Positions 1 to 12,796 of a stretch of DNA of 64,000 nucleotides are shown piece by piece. The stretch comes from Sympetrum striolatum (taxonomy: Eukaryota; Arthropoda; Insecta; Odonata; Libellulidae), in the NCBI GenBank assembly GCA_947579665.1, contig OX388351.1, positions 55,994,939 to 56,058,938 of the forward strand, written 5' to 3'. Positions within the stretch are counted from its first letter, which is position 1; each line of letters opens with the position of its first letter. Under the pieces are notes generated by a model. That model was given only the letters and a program-made list of their open reading frames with translations, was not told the origin of the DNA and made no database searches. The position numbers and the translations under genes were made by a program.

Positions 1-60
1 CTGCCTGGAAAGTGGGAGACCTAGGTCTGAGTCCCAAACATGAAGCCATTTCCACTACTT

Positions 61-1396
61 TTGTCAACGTTGTTTCATTGTTGATCTTCCTTGGCTATTG
101 TGTAACTGGTTTAATGTAATTACAATGAAATTTATGTAATAGAAATGGTATAATACATCTAAATGAGAGGTGTATATATATATCCTCGAACAAAATACAA
201 AAAGAAATGCTGATTTTGTAATGAACGACAAGAGAGTTAAGTGTATAGTTTAAGCGTGTCTAATTAATATTGAGTTGTTAAATACGAAATATAGCAGAGT
301 ATATGAAGAAATTAGCCCAGTAGTTTCGTTTTATTCTTTCCCAAAAACACAATATCTAAAACAAAAAAAAACCTTCCCATTTTTCGGGTTCTACCTCCGG
401 AATCTTTTCCTCTTCCCGGATTTCTTTTCAAACGATTCCACTCTTAAATTTTCCGAGATCATAACTCGCTTCCCTCCTCAAATACATTTCTAAAGATCTC
501 CTTCCAGTTCCGACTGAAAAAAAATTCCCTTTCCCCGGATTATCATTTTCTCTAACTCATTTTTCTCGTCTAATTAGTGAGGGGAAACTGCTTAAGAGAC
601 GGAAGATCCACCCCTCCTGCTTGCTGTACGGAGTCTTCCACAGCTATTGCCACGCCATCTCTCGTCCCTTGCAAGAAGCTTTGCTCTCGATGCCCGGCAT
701 CTTATCCCGTTTCAACATCATTTTGAATATAGTTAAGCACCAAGATGATATATTTTCATCCAGGAATCATCCTTTTATAACCTATTCTGTATTATTCGGG
801 AAAAAGAATACGATTCAATTTTCTCTTTTCTATCAATGCACTACTACGAAGATTTATAATTAAATTTAACCGATTTCATGCATCTTATAGTGACTTATGA
901 GACTCCAATACACACACGTATACGATGCTCATTAAGTGAGTCTCCGAATTGGCTAGTAAACTTACTAGTTAGTAAATAAAAAAGTTTGCCCTTTTGTTTT
1001 TTGGAAAAAATAACGGAATTAAATTCTAATATCACTCTCTCAGTTTATATACTAATTACCGAACGGAATCTAAGATATTTTAAGGTGCCTTAGCACGAGA
1101 TTTCGCCTCCATACATTGGTAGGGTTACTACACCAATCCACAACGATGCTGCTATGGTAAGCTATAGAAACAGAATTCTTTCAGACCATTCCTATTCACA
1201 ATAACTAGTATTACATATATTACTATCGGAAAGAAAAGAGTACAAGAAAATCAATTACTCTATGCTATACACTAGTATAGAGTAATACTCTATACTACTC
1301 TATATATACTCTCTATACTCTCTATATTCCATCATAATGTTAATAATTTTGCATTTTATTTGTATTCTATTCAAAATGGAATACATTTACCTATTA
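61..1396. other. AT-rich intergenic or intronic stretch
   Basis: No coding frame here looks like a real protein; the short open frames are AT-rich chance frames. A pyrimidine-rich part lies around 370-560. A CTCTATA-type cryptic simple repeat lies just before the DINE-like element. Confidence 0.5.
1255..1335. repeat. cryptic simple repeat, CTCTATA type
   Basis: The words ctatac, tatagag and ctctatat recur irregularly and form small inverted repeats, for example ctatac-acta-gtatag. It abuts the left side of the DINE-like copy. Confidence 0.6.
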
Positions 1397-1523
1397 TTAC
1401 TTTCTCCATATACGAAGTATAGAGAAAGTATTGTTTTCATGAAAAAATTCGACTTCGAGATTTCAACGGAAATACATGTTTTGGGGTCCCTAGAACACGT
1501 TTTGACCATTTTCTGGATGATGT

Positions 1524-1527
1524 CTGT

Positions 1528-1574
<47 letters not shown>

Positions 1575-1600
1575 TGTGTGTGTGTGTATGTGTGTGTGTG
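1524..1600. repeat. (TG)n microsatellite inside DINE-like copy A
   Basis: A nearly pure TG run with a few TA or GA interruptions. The same microsatellite sits at the same place in the other two copies, so it is part of the element and not an independent repeat. Confidence 0.95.
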
Positions 1601-1603
1601 ATA

Positions 1604-2240
1604 ATGGGCGTTCTAACTCGAAAACTAAAAGTCGTATCAATACCAAACTTCATATGTAGTACTGTTGTGTGTGCTGTCAGAGTTGATTAGTTTTTGGAGT
1701 AAATCCGTTAACCGGAAGTCGAGCTTTATTCATTAAAGCTCATTTCCGGTTTTCAAAATATCTCCATAAATATGATATATACGTCTATTGTATTACTTAT
1801 AAAAGTTTTAGATAGTATAATTTACTATAACTTTTGTATTTAACATATTTTTGTATCACCGGTTCATTAGGAGTTATTCGTGAAATACTGATAAACCGGA
1901 AGAAGATGATTATGTACTTTGTGGGCGCTCTAACATGAAAACTATTTGTCGGATCAACACCAAATTTCATACATAGTACTTTTATTAAAGTCGTTAGAGT
2001 TGATTAGTTTTTGGAGTAAATCGGCTGACCGGAAGTCGAGTTTCATTCTTCAAAGCTCATTTCCGGTTTTCAAAATATCTCCATAAATATGGTATTTAGG
2101 TATATACTATTATCTGTTAAAGTTTTAGAAAATGGAATGTACTATAACTTTTGGTTGAAACATATTTTTGTATCACTTATTGTGTAGGAGTTATTCATGA
2201 AATACTGATAAACCGGAAGTTGCTGATTATGTACTTTGTG
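1604..2240 (-). repeat. two tandem ~318-bp units within copy A
   Basis: Unit 1 (about 1604-1921) and unit 2 (about 1922-2240) align along their length. Each has the phrase gttgattagtttttggagta, an inverted pair ccggaagtcgag / ctcatttccgg that can fold, a tail around tatttttgtatcac, and gtactttgtgggcgctc at its end. Copies B and C hold one and two of these units. Confidence 0.85.
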
Positions 2241-2459
2241 GGCGCTCTGGGCTCTATGGGCGAAAGGCCAATTTCATCGTTTTTCATCGATCATGTCCCG
2301 TAAAAATTATTTATCATGTTTTTGGCATCAAAGATAATATATAATATAATTAACTCAAATTCCAAGTTTAGATGGAATATAGAGTTCGAAATTATTGCGG
2401 TAGATAAATATTTACATCTTATATATATGGAGAAAGTCATGTGCTGGCCACATCAGATT

Positions 2460-5400
2460 TTTATTATTATTATACTATACACTACCATATTTACCATTAA
2501 ATTTACGAGAAGAGGAGATATTTCAGAGATATTACATACATATTATTCAGGAAGCAGCGACAGCATACATCAGCGATTTTTAAAAGAAATCTGTCTAGAT
2601 ATTTCACTTCCACACTGCTTCCAGAATCATAAAGAATCTCTACACGGCAACGAAAACCTCCCACAATGCATCCGTGTGAATGGAGGAAAAGATTTCCATC
2701 CTCCAAGAAGGTAGCTGAGGAAGTAATTCCAAGGGGCAACAAAGATCCAAGGCTGCGCGCCTTTAAGAAATATATTTTTCTGACGCGAGCGCCATGATTA
2801 ATGTGACGGCTCCTCTAAGAAGCACGCATTTTAAAACCGGCATGAAGCGCGCATTCATTTCCTTTTACAGTCACCTAGAATGGCAGTAACGCTGACTTCC
2901 TTTCAATTCTTCCATTCATTCGCAAAGGTCCTTACTCTCTGGGATGTCCGCTCACAAATTTCCAGAATTTCTTTTCCCTCTTATTTCATACACTCCTCGA
3001 GGATGCTTTTTGTCCTTTGGTGAGAATAATTCAGTGAAGTAATTCATGTCTTCCTCAATTCAGCTTAAACAGAGGGCTTCCCATACTCTCGACAAATTTA
3101 TTGGGATTCCTCTGAAGGATTAAATTTTTGTCTGCAAAATACCACGCCATATATCCATTTAAACATCAGACTGGTGAACCAGCAGCAGAATCTAATTACT
3201 CCTGACGAAGAATGCATCGCATTCGAAATACGTATTGGGTGCTCTCAAAAATGCGGTTTCCTTATTTGTCTTCTTGGAATACCGGGGAATGAGAAAAGGA
3301 ACGCCGACAGAAACGGCTATTGCAGATTTTAGAGCTTTAATTCCTTAACAGCCGTGTCCCAACTCTCCTTTCCTTTATTACAGAGAGAATAAGGATTAAA
3401 GTAATGAGCAATATGAAGAATTTCTATCCTTTAGCTTGCTTTTCTTACTCAGCCTAAGTCACAAAAAGGGAAACCTTCAGATTGGTACTTTAAGATTAAT
3501 CTTTAAAACGTGCCTCTCATGGCATTCGGTAAGGAATGACTGACATAAATATCATAATTCAGCATTACTGATGCCTCTGTGGCATTTGTGTTATATATAT
3601 TTTGGTCGAAGGCTTATTAGATTGTCTTTGTAACTCAAATATAATGGTAAATTACACATTAAGGAACGCTTTTCATAATTTATAATCGATCTCAGTTTTA
3701 TGTAAATAATTAGTAATACTACACAATTCCTTCTCACTGCTTTGAGTTTTATCGTGATCCAGACTTGTCTCTCTTAGGTTAAATACTCATCGATACAAGA
3801 TTAAAATAATTCTATATTTGACTATATACTGAATATAGTACAATGTACTTAATAGTGGAATTCACTTGAAATATATTTTAAAACTCTTCTGACAATTAAA
3901 ACCATTGCTTAGTGTTAATAATTAGGTACCTGTAATTCTCTCTTAGAAAAATATGACTTTCATAGCTAAGTCAATGGCCTCCAGAACTAACAATTACACA
4001 ATTATTCCGAAGCGTATGTGTAGTGCTATTCCAAGAAATCTTATTCGTTTTGAACTGGAGTGCTTCGTAATTCGTTAAATACGAGAACAAATGTCTACCT
4101 TGAGGTAAATAAAAACACGCCGAAAAAAATATCAACGTTCTTGACTCGAAACGATTTATTCAAGCAGGTAGATATATATATTGATAAACTTAATGTTTGA
4201 AGACCTTCCTTAATATCTTTAGCAACTTTTTGATATAAATTTTCTTCTAAAAATCCATGTTGACCGTGCTACTTGGATATGCAAGGAACGCTCACATAAA
4301 CATCCACACGCCAAATTATTGAATGAATTCCATAGAAAAGAAAAATCACCTTTAACGTAACTCTAGAAGTAAGTTGAAAGCAAAGGGTGGAGAAATGAAG
4401 AAAGAGCATTGCGTGGAGGAATTGGAAGGGAAAGAAGGGAGAGAGATGAAAGAGGGATTCCTTTTTCGTCCGCTAGAGGCGCCTTACAATTCCATTCTTG
4501 CTCACTTCCGGCCCTGGAGTGAATAGCAAACTGGAGGAAACCGCACTGCCTCCAATTCAACCTTTTCCACAATGGCTTGTAAATCACTTTCCTCAAAACT
4601 AGATTCTCTAAAGGATTAGAAGGATAGGAAGGGTGACGACGCTCTATTTAATATATTGGCTAATGTGCTTCCGGAATCCAATCCTATAAAATGTCACGCA
4701 CTTCGTCTGATGAATGTACCTCCGAAATATTCCATTATTGTGTATATATATGAAATCCTAATAGAAAATAAATGATTAAAATTACATTAAAGAATATAAC
4801 AGTACCATTCATGTTATGTATAGACTTAAACTCTTCCTTCTTTTGGAAATGGAGGGATAAATCATAGCATTTTAATATAAAATTTATGCTCACTGTTTTC
4901 TGTACAGCCTATTTCTTAAATAAACTATTTAAATTTTAATGGTTGAATTCTTTGATTAGCTTAAGTGATGCAAGCAGTGTCTCTGAGTACTAGTTATTCG
5001 AATTCATTTTTATTCACTCATAATTTCAGACTATCATAACAATATATTATACGAGTAATCATTTTGAGAATAAAACTTATGTTATTTACCTGTGATTTTA
5101 ATTTTTATTTTAAATACATATCTGTAATGAATTCAAGCATAAATTTTTCGTCTTAGTTCGAAACAAAAAATAAATACTTTAGAGTTTACCAACCTTGTTC
5201 AGAAAAAGAAATGGTTAGAACTTAGAAGCAAAACTTTATCAAGAAGTTATTAAACAGATGAAGTAAGCAGCATGCATTTTATTAGTGCAAATTCGTAAGA
5301 TATTAATAAAAAGATAAATAAATGGAAATACGATTAATTTGACGGAGATATATTATTTAGGACCTTAGAAAATTTTCCATTAAAAAAAGGATACTATTTC

Positions 5401-6284
5401 TGTAAAAATCCATGTATGCGAACAAAACATGCATAGAAAAAATTTCTTAAAAATAAAAACCTTTCTCTCATGCAAAATATCAATAAAAAAGAAACATTTA
5501 TTGATTACCAACGATGATTTTATCGAATTAGAAACAAATATTATTAATTAATCGGGAAGTAAATAAAGTAAAGCCTTTAATTGTAGTTATTAGGCTATAA
5601 TTAAGTGAAATGTAACAAACAAACAACAGCATTGATTCAATATAGCGTTATTAACTTCGATAGCTTTTAAATCTACATTCAGATAAAGATATACGCGATG
5701 TAAAATCGTTAAAAATTATTTTTTTAAACCATTAATGTTTTCATAGTAAAAATAATTTTTCGGCTTACACGTTTGGAGCTATTCATCCGCCAAATTTATT
5801 TTCGGTGTAGTCGTGGTTTTATTCTGCTTAAAAGAGGGAAGTTTCGTAACTGAAATATTCCGCGGTTTCCCCTTTTCCGCCTAAGTTCACCTTAACCACA
5901 TATTTCACCGAAAGCTCTGGAATAACTCGACCAAGTTTTGCGGAGATGTTAAATTTAATTTAGTAATGCACTGATCGCTCGTATCGAGGAAACGTCGGAT
6001 TTTGCAAATTAATATTTTATTTATTAGTTAAAGATTTTCTCTTTCCATGGAATATTTTTCGGACACTATGCATTGGTATTAGTCATTACGATGAGAACTC
6101 AACCTTAATAAACTGAAATGTTTCAGGATTGATTAGAAGTTAAAAATAATAAATGAATGAATTTTTATCAATATAATGCAACATATTTTATCGCTCATAA
6201 TTGTGCTAATTTGCTTTATTCTTCCAAGCCTCATTGTAGAGATCTCCCCTGGAAATATTAATGCATAATATTCCACTAGAGTTA
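2460..6284. other. unannotated stretch
   Basis: No credible gene. The 2500-3500 part is richer in GC and sequence complexity than its surroundings. No motif, splice structure or known repeat could be assigned. Confidence 0.4.
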
Positions 6285-6388
6285 TAATTATGTATGGAGT
6301 AGTATATTATATGTATGTATGTATATATTATAGTAGTATATTATATGTATATATGTATGGAGTAGTATAATTATGTATGAAGTAGTTT
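6285..6388. repeat. degenerate tandem repeat ATGTATGGAGTAGTATA
   Basis: The phrase tatgtatggagtagtat appears twice, with further partial units (tatgtatgaagtag, tatagtagtatattatatgtat) between and after. It runs directly into a LINE 3' tail. Confidence 0.6.
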
Positions 6389-6466
6389 AGATTCAACTGG
6401 TGTTTACACCACCTGCCACACGCCGAAAGGCGGCTTGTAGGGTATTAATGTAGATGTAGATGTAGA
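6385..6466 (+). mobile_element. LINE 3' end, severely 5'-truncated
   Basis: The phrase ccacctgccacacgccgaaa, then ggcggcttgtagggtattaa and a tail of repeated GTAGAT, matches the 3' end of the larger LINE at 14632-16325 (reverse strand there). Only about 80 bp are present, as expected from an aborted target-primed insertion. The GTAGAT units are the element's own 3' tail. Confidence 0.75.
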
Positions 6467-9400
6467 ATTATCAGCTATAATTGACTACGGTATGATCAGC
6501 AGTGTTCTGTAGATATATGTAAGTGCGCTTCAAAATATGTAAAAATTCCAGAAATATGATACTTTATATTATTTATTTATCAATGCTGAATCCTTTCCCT
6601 GTACAGGAGAGAAAAAATGAATCACTATCATTTCAGACTTGGCTTTATAACTACGATGAACCTGTTCCCATTTCTTTCACCTTTGATGTTCCTAAAATAG
6701 TAAGGGACTTCAGGGCAAGTATATATCAGAAACTTGGCTTATAATAGAGTTTCTTTAGAGAAATGATGTTTGTTCAACCGTTTGAACAAAGTCGGACCGA
6801 TATCAGTGACTCAAAGTAAAGGACAGAGAGCAGAGGATTGTCTCAAAGGCCATAATCTATATTTTCGCCTCTATAAGCCTCAAGAGAACAATTCCTTTTC
6901 TAATAAGGATAAGAGGGGCAGTAATCGAATCCGAGGTCAGATACCGCCCTTGCAATAGGAAGATGAAAAGTCCTCTCATCCGTGAGAAGACCCGAGAGCA
7001 GGAAATTCGGGATCCACAAGAGGGAAACTCAGAGAAGCTGAGTGTGCGGCATTTTGAGCCATCAAATGATTTCATCATAGAAAGGTAACCTAACATCTGA
7101 GAAAATGATCTTCTGATGGTGAATAGGAAAATGGATAGGATTAATCACAGAGGAATGAGCTAAGGTAGCAAAAGGGCTTTCAATTTTTCTGAGAAAAACA
7201 GTCTGGTAGGAAAACTGTTAAAACAGACGACATTACCGTCGAAGGCACCGATTTAAGATACTCAAAATACTTCCAATAGTTGATTTTACGGGAATTGAAA
7301 GTACATATAGAATTTGATATAGCATGATTACTGTTATTCTTGGGAAATTTTTTATCACGAATTTAGTACTGTACTCATTCCTTCTTTAAAATGCCAAAAT
7401 AATAGTGAATTCAATGAAATAAGGAGATGAAACTTTAGCAACTTCCTCTGAGGAGTAAAGGAATTTCGCATTGATTTAGAAAGCATTTTTTTATTATTCT
7501 GTCATGGCGATAAATAAAATTGTTAGCTATGACTAGTATCACAAAAGCATTAAGCTAATATGATACCTCTGAAATTTCACTAAATTATAAACAGTGTTAT
7601 AAAGAGAGAAGCAGTATAACAAGAGTTTAGATCCCAAAGCTATTTTTCAGATGAGATCAGTACTCCGAGCAAAGATAAAAACAGATTTAATCCAGATGCC
7701 CCTTCATGTAATTTAAGTGACTATTTCTATCAATTTTTTAAATTCCTAGCTATACGCTTATGCACATCAGTCTAACAGTAAAAGTGGTATTAACTATATG
7801 AGGTTGGAGAAAAGTTTGCGCAAAATGTAATTTCATTCACTTCCTTGCCGCAGAATGTCATTGATCAATTTAGACGACTTTTAGATTGAAAATTTAAAAA
7901 CCTAGTGTGTAGAATCAATTAGGTTGCGAAAAATGCCTACGCATGATTTTTCGTTGTAAATTATTCCTTCGTGGAATGTTATAAAGTGAATGTAATTAAG
8001 AATGAGATAACTCTCCTAATGTAGATTTTTTTCGAGAGTAAACATTGAACTTTAAATTCTATTTCAAATGTGAGTATTTCTAACTCTACAAGTATACTTT
8101 TCTCCTTAAAAAAAGAATTGCTATTACATCAGGTGGTTAATTGCTTTCAATCGTTTGTAAAAAATAAACATCAAAATCAAAATGTGATTTTTACACTTTA
8201 GTAAGCACCACAATATCAAACCTGAGTGTGTATCTAAAAATCATAATTCCCTGCAAGTATATTCATATCATCAAACTCGTGTGCGTGGTATTTAATAGGC
8301 TTATTGAAATGTATCATGGAATCATTATTAAAGGTTTCCCTTGATTTCTGTTTAGGCTCAACTAAGGCCACAATAAAAGAATTCACCCTCTGCTTTCCCC
8401 CTTAAACCTCTGCTTCACCACATTTTTCCTCATACTCTTCATTCAACCCCGTCATACTTCCTCTAATTTCCCAAAACACCTCTTCGTTCCACTTTCAATT
8501 TACACTCCCCTCTTATAAAGTTTCCTTACCATTCATTCTTCCTTAATTCTTCCTTCTTCTCCATTGGGATACGCCCAAAGATATCTCCATCGAATGCACA
8601 ATTCCTTCTCTTTTCTGAAAAAGGTATAACTCTCCGTGGCATTCATGTGGTACGATATTTAATAATTAATGCTCTGCCCTTTTCATAGAGTAAATGCTCA
8701 AAATTTTCACATAAATTCCATTCAAAGACATATCGAAATCAATCAAGAAGTAACAAATAGTGAATACCTCTTAAGTGAACATAATTTTATGATATGTTTC
8801 TAATTTTTGTAATCATCATTCCATTCTTTGCCATGCACAATTTACTCGTGTTATGCATTTGAACTATTTTGCTATATATTTTCTGTTTACCCTTCTTCCA
8901 GCCTATATTTATACGGGAGCAATAAAACTTGTAATATTGTACGGATAGAACATTGAGTCGGTTAGTTATATAAAGCTTGAATTTACCTCTGTTGAGTAGA
9001 GAATTGTGGGTCTTATACGGGTCTTTCACAGCCGGTACAGGCAAAATTCGATATATATTAGGGTGTGAGTGAACAGAAATTTCATATTGGTATTTGCAGA
9101 ACCAAGTATGGTATTTTCCAACCTTCTTCTTTCTTCATTACACTTCCATGTCAACTGAATGTCCGATCCGTACAATATTACAAGATATATTGTTCCCATA
9201 TAAGAGTATTTACACGTTATATTTTGTATTTTAGTTCTCAGTAGTAACAAGATGTCTTGATTTATCTTTATGAAAATAATTCCTTGAATAATATTTTGTT
9301 ATTGGCATCGTCTGGGCTCTTACGTATGAACGTTCAAAGTTTAGCAGCATTTGATACAGAAAGTTTTGGCAAACATGCACTCTTATCAACAGGCACGCTT

Positions 9401-11629
9401 CTTAATAGAGTAGATTTCCCCCAGAGAGGATACCATGACAAACTTTGTAGTCCCTAACAATTCAAACAAAAGTGGAAGGAATCAGCATACGAATCTTAAG
9501 TCGGGGGCTGCTTGGAATGCGTGTCACGCTTAAAGATTCCTCGGAGGTGGGATTGGAAAGTAAGTAAGAATCAGAGGAAGAAGACTGAATTTGCCTCTAG
9601 AAGTGGTCTGAATCAAACGCCACAAAAGCTGGCTTGGCAAATTCATCCTAATAGATTAGATGCATTCGATGAATTAACATTGTCCTATTCATCTATATAT
9701 ATATATATATATATATGTATTCTGCTATACGACGTTTGAGCTTAGAAATTGGGTAAACTATCCTGCTTCTCTTGCATGTCTCCATTAGTATCATCTGTTT
9801 AAAAAAAATTATATATCAATCTTATTCTTTTTTGTATATATTCTTGTCCTAAGAAACTGATTTCATTCGAAAATCATCGAGTGGAAACTCATAAGATGAG
9901 CTAATAACTTTGTTATGTTTTTCCTTTTCCCTTTAAATCATTTCATAGTTTTGTCAGATATACTTAATATGACGAAACTGTTATAAGAAATGTGATCCGT
10001 CTCACATATTATGCTGATCAAGTCTTCCTACTACATTTTGGTGCATTTCAAAATGATCTATATGTATAGAAGACGATTATTCTTATTGATAATATCTGAA
10101 ATTTCATAGCAGCTTGTTCGTTTTGCTACACGATATCAAGTCCTAAATGTTTTATAAGTCAAGACATGGACAAGCTATCAATGAAGCAAACCAAAAACCT
10201 AACTACGAAATTAATGTTTCACGCAAGGCATATCCATGAAATTTAAAAAAATACTATACCTGGAAAAAATTGCTTAGTTATATAATTATATTCTATATTT
10301 TTTATAAATACTCTAATATAAGAATAGATGGAGGTGTAAATGTTGATACCCCTGGAATCAGAGACCAGGATTTCCGATATCCACTGATATTAAACGCTAC
10401 CATATGACAAAATGGCCGAATTTCAGTGAAAATGAAATGAAATTAATTAATTAAATAGAATGGCCAGGTACTCTATCTTATTTAGGTATCTTTGGTACAA
10501 ATTTCAGAACCTCATTTATCTCAACTCCATCAAACTTAAAGCACCTTGACTCACAGTATACAAAATTCGATCATCAGTGGTTAGAGGGAATTTTACTAAA
10601 ATTGACCAGAAGGATAACAATTCTGGCTCAAGGAATAGTGAAACGAAAAACATATCAATTATAAAATGTGACATGAAAAGAATAGACAACGTAAAACTGA
10701 AATTGGAAAGTAAGGGTGCGAATTCGAACCATTTCACTATTTTTTGGTTCTTCTTCACCTTGGGAAGTATTTGTTTCTGAATTTTTTACGGTTATTAAGT
10801 TAATCAGAGAAGTGAATTAATTTCTAAGATAAGAAATTTGATGCTGAAACATAAGTGAACTCAATTATACTATGAGAGAATAATTAATAATTATAATTTA
10901 AGTGTAAGTGAGAAGTAAATTCATAACAATATAAGTACATAGAGAGTAAGTTTCACAAGATTATCACCAATATTAAAGTAGCACAATGATGCTTGTAACT
11001 ATGCCTGTAGGTTTTGCGTTGTAGAGGGTATTAATTCAATCAAAAGATTCTAATTGTTTGTAATTGTTTCTTCTCCTGTCTCTTTTAGAGGCAGAAACGA
11101 ATAAAAATATCGAAAATTTATATGATACTGCTCTCAGTTAGTTCAATGGGAAAACCATAGGAGATGTTTAGGGAAGTGGAAAAACTAGTTTCTAAGGACC
11201 TTAGTTGCTAAGAAACGACCATGAAATAACAAATCAAATGCGTACGGAGAATGCAAAAGTAGGTTAGTCTCTGCAGGGAAAATAAGTGAATGAAATGTAG
11301 CTCAGGTATTTCTCGGATATACTCATTGGCATTTCGGCTGCTTTAAGGGAATTGGAGTGCAGTTTTCGCTCAAGAGGCACTCTCTATTTTTGAAACTATG
11401 ACTACGCGGGTAGGAAAATCCTAGGTAAGCATTTGGTATTTACTCTACACGATTACTGGCAGTGTTTCTGGTTCCTAAACATTGGAAATATTTCGTCTCT
11501 AAAATATACGATACCATCTCAATTAAATTGAACAAATGAAATCAGCGTCGTCGTTAATCTCGTGAACTAACAACATTATTACAAGAGAATCTTTTACAGG
11601 ATTTCAATCAGGTAATGAGACCAATTTAA
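6467..11629. other. unannotated stretch
   Basis: No recognised gene or transposon. A frame around 6600-6744 reads like protein and follows an acceptor-like tttccctgtacag, but matches nothing I know. A pyrimidine-rich tract lies at about 8390-8560. A (TA)n run lies at 9694-9716. Confidence 0.4.
9694..9716. repeat. (TA)n microsatellite
   Basis: Eleven or so uninterrupted TA dinucleotides. Confidence 0.95.
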
Positions 11630-11633
11630 TTAA

Positions 11634-12579
11634 CCCTTAGCGGCCACTGGGGGTAGCTCGTAACCCCAGGCTAAGAAAATGTGAAATTAGAGGTCTAAAA
11701 CGTTTAAAATTGATACAAGTAACTACATATGTTGGTAGTAGACAAGTGTGACTTTTGATCCCATTACATAGGAACCCGAAAAAACGCGTGGGGGCGCTTC
11801 GGGCGTTCCATTTATCGGCGTGGGGTAACTAGTTACCCCAGTGTGGCCGCAACCGTTGCTCGAGTCAGATCTCTTTTTTACGAAACAGCTTGTTTGTGGA
11901 GTCAATCGACAAAATATAGGTGAGTTTTTAATATTCTAGTGAAAAAAATTTATTTTGCTTACTATGTGACCGAAAGAAGGATAGAAAAACGCGGGATGGA
12001 TGTTCGTCCTGCAGAAGGCCGGCTTGCGAGGAACATCGGTTGCCTCTGTGCATGATGTGTCCTGGTCAATAATTTTTTAAAATTCAAATATCATCAAAAT
12101 ATTTTTTTTTTTCACTTTTCTATAAATAAATATGTATTTAGGAGCCAATAAAAGCCCAAAAAAGCAAATTTTATGATGTGTGATTTTTTCCACTTCTCCT
12201 GACGGTAATTTTGCAAAATAAATATACTTTTTGCAATATCGGCGGATACTGTTACTTTTTTAGGGTATTGGAATATCTTGTGCACACAAACCTTAAATTT
12301 TAGCCCTTTAATATTGAAAAGTAGCGGAATAACGATTTTTTTATGAAAAAAGCCGTTTTTCGGAGTTCTCACATATATGACCAGTTCCCAGAGCACCATC
12401 TATAAATTGACCTATGAAAATGATTAGGATTGTTGAAGATCCGTTCAACAAACATGAAGCACCAGGTTAGAAGTCCTTAAATAGCCGTATGTTTTGTACA
12501 ACTAGGTTTTTTCGGCGCGGGGTAACGAATTGCCCCGTGTGGCCGCGATGTGGTCGGGCTGAGGTGTGGCTGCTAAGGG
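11634..12579. mobile_element. piggyBac-superfamily MITE-like element, 946 bp
   Basis: The termini are CCCTTAGCGGCCAC on the left and GTGGCTGCTAAGGG on the right, an imperfect 14-bp inverted repeat with two mismatches. Both sides are flanked by TTAA (11630-11633 and 12580-12583). TTAA duplication with CCC...GGG ends is diagnostic of piggyBac-type insertion. Near both ends lie palindromes of the type ggggtaactagttacccc followed by gtgtggccgc (about 11650, 11822-11852, 12519-12548), possible transposase-binding subterminal repeats. No transposase domain can be read in either strand, so this is a non-autonomous copy. Confidence 0.85.
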
Positions 12580-12796
12580 TTAAACAAGATCCGAGTGGAA
12601 ACAGCAATTGACACCTTTTTGGAGCGATTCAACTCTTGCAGGATGCTGTTTCGTGATTATGATCGTGAGAACGAATTCAGTAATGATTATCAACGACTTT
12701 TCCCTCATTCTGAATTGTCTAGGTTTAGTCGGCGGTTTCAAAATATTTACTGTAACGGATTCAGATCTTCTGAACCTGAGCCTAAACTATTCTATG

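Larger units (their letters stand above)
1397..2459 (-). mobile_element. DINE/Helentron-like non-autonomous element, copy A
   Basis: This is the first of three copies (others at 26547-27290 and 44022-45080) and lies inverted to them. Read on the minus strand it starts with tctgatgtggccagcacatg, then actttctccatatata. It carries two ~318-bp internal units and a (CA)n microsatellite. It ends in a hairpin whose arm repeats the 5' subterminal sequence (actttctc ... ggagaaagt, 1399-1429). Subterminal inverted repeat, microsatellite and 3' hairpin in this order are the known plan of DINE-1/HINE elements, the non-autonomous Helentrons. There is no coding capacity and no clear target-site duplication, and the flanks are A/T-rich, as expected. 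The family assignment is inference; the repeat family itself is directly seen. An unrelated foldback or SINE-like element is the alternative. Confidence 0.7.

Noticed and set aside
1..60. tRNA B-box-like gacctaggtctgagtccc at the left edge
   Set aside because: No A box can be seen before it inside the window and no tRNA fold is possible; at most a SINE edge.
1387..1653. Open frames made of repeated His-Thr or Cys-Val residues across the CA/TG runs (also near 27043 and 44830)
   Set aside because: They are translations of the microsatellite within the DINE-like element, not proteins.
2316..2714. 132-codon plus-strand frame
   Set aside because: Its first third lies in the DINE-like element and the rest has no domain; AT-rich chance frame.
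11723..11905. Minus-strand frame in the piggyBac-type element as possible transposase
   Set aside because: 60 codons with no piggyBac catalytic motif; it spans the subterminal palindromes.
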